Origin: Lysobacteraceae bacterium | GTDB lineage: Bacteria > Pseudomonadota > Gammaproteobacteria > Xanthomonadales > Rhodanobacteraceae | Direction: 5' to 3' | Length of the DNA: 9,760 nucleotides | Assembly: GCA_018971925.1 (NCBI GenBank) | Contig: JAGWZT010000049.1 | Location: 1 to 9,760 of the forward strand | In this document: positions 7,038 to 9,760 of the stretch, one piece after another | Layout: each line of letters begins with the position of its first letter | How positions within the stretch are numbered: the first letter of the stretch is position 1 | Position numbers and translations under genes: made by a program | The notes under the pieces: model-generated | The model's input: the letters and a program-made list of their open reading frames with translations, nothing else | The model's database searches: none | What the model was told of the DNA's origin: nothing

Positions 7038-7310
7038 ATGACCCAGCAGACCCCTGCGGAGCAGGAATTGGCGAGGTTGATCGTCGACAGCCTCAGCCTG
7101 GAAAACGTGAAGCCGGAAAGCATCGATCCGGAGGCGCCGCTGTTCGGAGGCGACTTGGGCCTCGATTCCATCGACGCGCTGGAACTCGCGCTGGCGGTCT
7201 CCAAGCGCTACGGCGTGCAATTGCGTTCGGACAATCCCGACAACCGCCGCGTGTTCGGTTCGCTGCGCGCGCTTTGCGGGCACATCGAGGCCGGCCGTTC
7301 GGCGGCGTAG
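7038..7310 (+). CDS. Acyl carrier protein, aryl polyene / xanthomonadin type
   Basis: A 90-residue stand-alone phosphopantetheine carrier. The motif PLFGGDLGLDSIDALELALA (residues 34-53) places the prosthetic group on Ser44. The sequence around it, with the AVSKRYGVQL that follows, is close to the ACPs of aryl polyene clusters (ApeE-like, XanC in Xanthomonas) and less like fatty-acid AcpP, whose motif is GADSLDTVEL. Its expected role is to carry the growing polyene chain or hydroxybenzoate-derived starter in the cytoplasm. Start choice: GGAG at 7025-7028 lies 9 nt before ATG 7038, whereas ATG 7020 and GTG 7017 lack any ribosome site. It diverges from the xanB2-like gene, which makes the hydroxybenzoate. 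No further pigment gene follows: the next 200 bp are a repeat and then the end of an opposing gene. The name xanC is probable but not proven, so I leave the symbol empty. Confidence 0.9.
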   Translation: MTQQTPAEQELARLIVDSLSLENVKPESIDPEAPLFGGDLGLDSIDALELALAVSKRYGVQLRSDNPDNRRVFGSLRALCGHIEAGRSAA

Positions 7311-7333
7311 AACCTGTCCATGGATAACGAAAC

Positions 7334-7481
7334 CGTTCGTGTCGAGCGTAGCGAAGCTTCGCGGAGTCGAATCACCGGAAATTCCGCAGCGCATGGCACT
7401 TCGACTTCCTCGCTCATCGAAGCGCAGCCATCCTCGGCCGCGCCCCGCATCGCGCCTTCGGCGCTACGCTGAGTGCGAACG
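7334..7481. repeat. Inverted-repeat-bounded intergenic element downstream of the ACP gene
   Basis: The left arm CGTTCGTGTCGAGCGTAGCG (7334-7353) and the right arm CGCTACGCTGAGTGCGAACG (7462-7481) are complementary at 15 of 20 positions, with mismatches grouped in the middle. Inside the left end is the perfect palindrome GCGAAGCTTCGC (7351-7362), and GTCGAA/TTCGAC-type sub-repeats follow. The GAGCGTAGCGAAG core resembles dispersed repeats of GC-rich gammaproteobacteria. I see no coding content in 7311-7516. The element lies between two convergent genes and could act as a boundary, though no T-run terminator is visible. Confidence 0.6.
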
Positions 7482-7516
7482 ACTCTGCAACCACGTTTCT
7501 GGTTTCCCGCATGCCG

Positions 7517-8173
7517 CTACGGCGGGTCGTTGTCCCGGTATTTGGCACGCAGCGCGCGATAGCGCTGCAGTTGCACCGCGAATTTCGTTTGCGCCTGGGC
7601 AAGGTCGGTGTGGCGCTGCACCAGGGCGCTGCGTTCCTGGTTGACGTTTTTGCGTTGTTCCGCGATGCGCTCGTTCACGACGGGTGGAATCGGCTTGCCC
7701 GAGTGTTCGAGGTCCGCCGCGTGCGCAAGCAGGTCGGTCAGCGTACCTTCCTGGCTGCGCAGGTTCGTCTCCAGGGTGGCGATGTCGGTCTGGATTTGCT
7801 GCAGTTGGGCCTGCTGCGACTGCTGCAGGTCCTTCTCGGTGGGATAGGCCGACAGCATCTGGGTGTCTTCGAGGCTCTGCTGCCGCGCCTCGCGTTTCGC
7901 GGCCGCCTCGCGCGCCGCTTCGGCGGCGGCGGCCTTGCGTTCGGCCGGCGTCAATTCGCGTGCGATGTGGCGCACCACCCGGCCGTCGTTGTTGACCACG
8001 TCGTAACCGCCGGCCAGCGCCGAGGCGGGGATCGTGTCGCTGAAGTGCACCACGCCCGACGCATCCTTCCAGCGATAGTGCACGGCCGTCGCATTGTCGG
8101 TGGCGCGCACGGGCGTCACCGCGCTGACAGCCAGCAACAACGCGGACAACAGGAGCAGGACGATCCGACGCAT
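7517..8173 (-). CDS. Secreted DUF4124 coiled-coil protein
   Basis: The 218-residue product begins with a signal peptide, MRRIVLLLLSALLLAVSAVT, with likely cleavage after VRA at residue 24. Then comes a short DUF4124 domain, YRWKDASGVVHFSDTIP (residues 33-49), a small beta domain common in exported proteins of gammaproteobacteria and of unknown function. From about 75 to 210 the chain is Ala-, Glu-, Gln- and Arg-rich and likely forms long helices or coiled coil (TPAERKAAAAEAAREAAAKR, later QAQLQQIQTDIATLETNL). The product is therefore expected in the periplasm. ATG 8173 is chosen because it starts the signal peptide; upstream ATGs at 8218 and 8257 would put polar residues in front of it and overlap the apparent promoter. 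Its ribosome site is poor (GGGGG). It lies 80 bp after pyrE in the same direction. The function is unknown. Confidence 0.85.
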   Translation of the reverse strand: MRRIVLLLLSALLLAVSAVTPVRATDNATAVHYRWKDASGVVHFSDTIPASALAGGYDVVNNDGRVVRHIARELTPAERKAAAAEAAREAAAKREARQQSLEDTQMLSAYPTEKDLQQSQQAQLQQIQTDIATLETNLRSQEGTLTDLLAHAADLEHSGKPIPPVVNERIAEQRKNVNQERSALVQRHTDLAQAQTKFAVQLQRYRALRAKYRDNDPP

Positions 8174-8198
8174 TGGGGCCCCCGGAGTGGAGAAATCC

Positions 8199-8204
8199 AG
8201 TATA
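8199..8204 (-). promoter_or_regulatory. Candidate -10 box for the DUF4124 gene
   Basis: TATACT on the minus strand (8204-8199) is a strong -10 match. Transcription would begin near 8192, about 18 nt before ATG 8173. No good -35 is present at 16-18 bp spacing. It lies in the 80-bp gap after pyrE, so this gene may be transcribed on its own as well as from pyrE. Confidence 0.4.
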
Positions 8205-8253
8205 GACCGGAGCGTCATGCAAATTGCGGGCCGAGGCTCGGGGTGCCGAAAGC

Positions 8254-8901
8254 TCAACCGGCGCCGTAGCGGGTACGGTACGCCTCCAGCCGCGCGCGTT
8301 GTCCGACCAGCTCCGCGTGGCTGCCCGCGAAATCCAGCAGGTCGGCCAGGCCGACGATGGCGAACACCGGCACGCCCTGCTCGCGCGCGAGTTCCTGGGT
8401 CGCGGAAAATTCGCCTTGCCCGCGCTCCTGGCGATCGAGCGCGACCAGCACGCCCGCGACCTCGGCGCCGGCGGCGCGAATCAGTCCAAGCGATTCGCGC
8501 ACCGCGGTGCCCGCGGTGATCACGTCGTCCACGATCAACACGCGCCCGAACAGCGGTGCCCCGATCAGCGAACCGCCTTCACCGTGATCCTTGGCTTCCT
8601 TGCGATTGTAGGCCCAGGGTACGTCGCGGCCGTGTTCGCTCGCCAGCGCGATCGCGGTTGCCGCCGCGAGCGGTATGCCCTTGTAGGCCGGCCCGAACAG
8701 CATATCGAAACCGGCGTGGTTCGCCACGATTGCGCTGGCGTAGGCGGCGCCGACGGCAGCGAGCGCGGCGCCGCTGTCGATGCGGCCCATGTTGAAGAAA
8801 TACGGGCTCTGGCGACCCGACTTCAGCGTGAAGTCGCCGAAACGCAGCACGCCGCGATCGAGTGCGGTATCGAGGAAGACGCGTTGATGGAGCTGCAGCA
8901 T
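8254..8901 (-). CDS. pyrE: Orotate phosphoribosyltransferase
   Basis: PyrE transfers the ribose-5-phosphate of PRPP to orotate, forming orotidine monophosphate in pyrimidine synthesis; it acts as a cytoplasmic dimer. The 215-residue product matches the family (213 in E. coli). It shows FGDFTLKSGRQSPYFFN at 21-37, FGPAYKGIPLA at 69-79, the mobile catalytic loop NRKEAKDHGEGG at 99-110, and the PRPP-binding motif VLIVDDVITAGTA at 121-133. ATG 8901 gives the normal N-terminus MLQLHQRVFLDTALDRGVLR; the frame is open to 8997 but that part aligns with nothing in the family. There is no Shine-Dalgarno sequence: a C-rich repeat runs directly into the start codon. TATCAT (8937-8932) could be the -10, leaving a leader of about 24 nt. 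It is divergent from the exonuclease gene, 152 bp between starts. Confidence 0.98.
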   Translation of the reverse strand: MLQLHQRVFLDTALDRGVLRFGDFTLKSGRQSPYFFNMGRIDSGAALAAVGAAYASAIVANHAGFDMLFGPAYKGIPLAAATAIALASEHGRDVPWAYNRKEAKDHGEGGSLIGAPLFGRVLIVDDVITAGTAVRESLGLIRAAGAEVAGVLVALDRQERGQGEFSATQELAREQGVPVFAIVGLADLLDFAGSHAELVGQRARLEAYRTRYGAG

Positions 8902-8930
8902 GGAACCGGGGATCGGGGACCGGGGACCCG
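8902..8930 (-). repeat. C-rich GGTCCCC/GATCCCC repeat forming the pyrE leader
   Basis: Read towards pyrE, the sequence is a run of imperfect 6-7-bp units: GGGTCCCC, GGTCCCC, GATCCCC, GGTTCC, then the ATG. It takes the place of the ribosome-binding site. A similar run with the same orientation relative to its gene precedes xth at 9026-9053, so the two form an inverted pair about 95 bp apart. Such units are known as dispersed repeats in Xanthomonadaceae. Confidence 0.65.
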
Positions 8931-9025
8931 AATGATACGTGAAGCGCGCTCGCAACGATGGGCGTCGGCTTCGACATGAATACGTGCCAGCCGGCATTGC
9001 GTACGATTTTGCTTTACGCTTCCAA

Positions 9026-9053
9026 GGTCTCTGGTCCCCAGATCCCAGTCCCC
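9026..9053 (+). repeat. C-rich GGTCCCC/GATCCC repeat forming the xth leader
   Basis: Units GGTCTCT, GGTCCCC, AGATCCC and AGTCCCC run straight into ATG 9054 with no purine-rich ribosome site. A short hairpin TCTGG-tcc-CCAGA lies at 9030-9042. It mirrors the pyrE leader at 8902-8930. The rest of the 152-bp divergent region (8931-9025) shows no other clear element. Confidence 0.65.
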
Positions 9054-9760
9054 ATGAGAATCATCTCCTTCAACGCCAATGGCATCCGTTCGGCCGCGAG
9101 CAAGGGCTTTTTCGATTGGCTGGCCGCCCAGAACGCGGACGTCACCTGCATCCAGGAAACCAAGGCGCAGGAAGCGCAACTGACCGACGCCAAGTTCCGT
9201 CCCGATGGCCATCATTGCTTTTACCGCGACGCGGTCACGAAGAAGGGTTACAGCGGCGTCGCGATCTACGCCAGGCGGGAGCCCGATGAAGTGCTCACGA
9301 AGATCGGCTGGAAGGCCTTCGATGACGAGGGCCGTTACGTCGAAGCGCGGTTCGGCAAGCTCTCGGTGGTTTCGTTGTACGTGCCGTCGGGCACTTCGGG
9401 CGAGGAACGCCAGCGATTCAAGTTCGAGGCGATGAAGAAGCTGCGCGGTATTTTCGATGGCTGGCTCGCGAGCGGCCGCGAGTACGTGTTGTGCGGTGAC
9501 TGGAACATCGTGCGCAGCGAGCGCGACATCCGCAACTGGAAATCCAACCAGAAGAATTCCGGCTGCCTGCCGGAAGAACGCGCGTGGTTGAATGCGTTGA
9601 TCGCCGACCCGCACGGCGACGGCACGCCCGCGCCGAAACACGGCTGGCTGGACAGCTTCCGTGTGGTGCAACCTGACGCGGAGGAATACACGTGGTGGTC
9701 CAACCGCGGCGGCGCGCGCGCCAACAACGTGGGATGGCGGATCGACTACCAGATCGCGAC
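9054..9760 (+). CDS. Exodeoxyribonuclease III family protein (ExoA/Crc-like), 3' end beyond window
   Basis: The first 235 residues are present; the C-terminus is cut by the window end. The family (AP endonuclease/exonuclease III) cuts DNA at abasic sites and trims 3' ends. Visible active-site residues are Asn7 (FNANGIR), metal-binding Glu35 (IQETK), Tyr109 (YVPSG), Asp149 and Asn151 (GDWN), and Asp231 in GWRIDY; the last catalytic His would lie beyond the window. Segments such as DIRNWKSNQKNSG and PEERAWLNAL resemble Pseudomonas Crc, a member of this fold that lost nuclease residues and works in catabolite repression, and whose gene also lies beside pyrE. Here the residues are kept, so I expect a real nuclease. 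The start is the ATG after a C-rich leader, supported by the N-terminal match MRIISFNANGIR. The symbol is left empty because xth/exoA and crc-type names are both used. Confidence 0.93.
   Translation, partial: MRIISFNANGIRSAASKGFFDWLAAQNADVTCIQETKAQEAQLTDAKFRPDGHHCFYRDAVTKKGYSGVAIYARREPDEVLTKIGWKAFDDEGRYVEARFGKLSVVSLYVPSGTSGEERQRFKFEAMKKLRGIFDGWLASGREYVLCGDWNIVRSERDIRNWKSNQKNSGCLPEERAWLNALIADPHGDGTPAPKHGWLDSFRVVQPDAEEYTWWSNRGGARANNVGWRIDYQIA

Noticed and set aside
6908..7327. A plus-strand open frame of 139 codons spanning the divergent promoter region and the ACP gene.
   Set aside because: It is out of frame with the ACP, whose motif PLFGGDLGLDSIDALEL is unmistakable, and it has no recognisable features.
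7511..8269. A 252-codon plus-strand open frame opposite the DUF4124 gene.
   Set aside because: The minus-strand frame has a signal peptide, a DUF4124 domain and a promoter-like box; the plus-strand one is shadow sequence.
8902..9053. A CRISPR array or tandem-repeat locus suggested by the repeated GGTCCCC/GATCCCC units.
   Set aside because: The units are 6-7 bp with no spacers of constant length and only a few copies; they are leader repeats.

Overview
The window is GC-rich, densely coding DNA from a gammaproteobacterium, most likely a member of the Xanthomonadales (Lysobacterales). The evidence is a XanB2-type chorismatase beside an aryl-polyene-type acyl carrier protein (the xanthomonadin pathway signature), GTAG-type REP palindromes like those of Stenotrophomonas, and the F1 ATP synthase genes followed by glmU. 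The genus cannot be fixed from the sequence alone.

Layout. Positions 1-3362 carry the end of the ATP synthase operon on the plus strand: the 3' end of atpA, then atpG, atpD and atpC. Each of the three gaps between these genes holds a palindromic repeat: a GTAG REP pair, a longer REP pair with an extra arm, and an unrelated 89-bp element. Positions 3363-4560 form a small accessory island between atpC and glmU. It holds repeats, a minus-strand gene for an unrecognised small membrane protein, a headless C-terminal fragment of what looks like a DNA methyltransferase/restriction-type protein, and a long palindromic repeat. glmU (4561-5928) makes UDP-GlcNAc for cell wall and LPS. Then come a minus-strand xanB2-like chorismatase (5953-6921) and a divergent plus-strand acyl carrier protein (7038-7310), which share a compact 116-bp promoter region. 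After another repeat, two minus-strand genes follow: a secreted DUF4124 coiled-coil protein and pyrE (orotate phosphoribosyltransferase). Divergent from pyrE, and cut by the window end, is an exodeoxyribonuclease III-family gene at the position where Pseudomonas has crc.

Most of the window is housekeeping: energy (F1 subunits), cell-wall precursor (GlmU), pyrimidine synthesis (PyrE) and DNA repair (Xth). The unusual parts are (i) repeats in every atp gap, two of which are related with a compensatory base-pair change, (ii) the methyltransferase remnant whose edge coincides with the start of the membrane-protein gene, (iii) a chorismatase/ACP pair with none of the other pigment genes beside it, (iv) matching C-rich leaders, with no Shine-Dalgarno sequence, on the divergent pyrE and xth genes, and (v) a nuclease-competent-looking protein at the crc locus. 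I see no CRISPR array, tRNA, rRNA, insertion sequence or intact defence system, and nothing that clearly amounts to a new multi-gene system.
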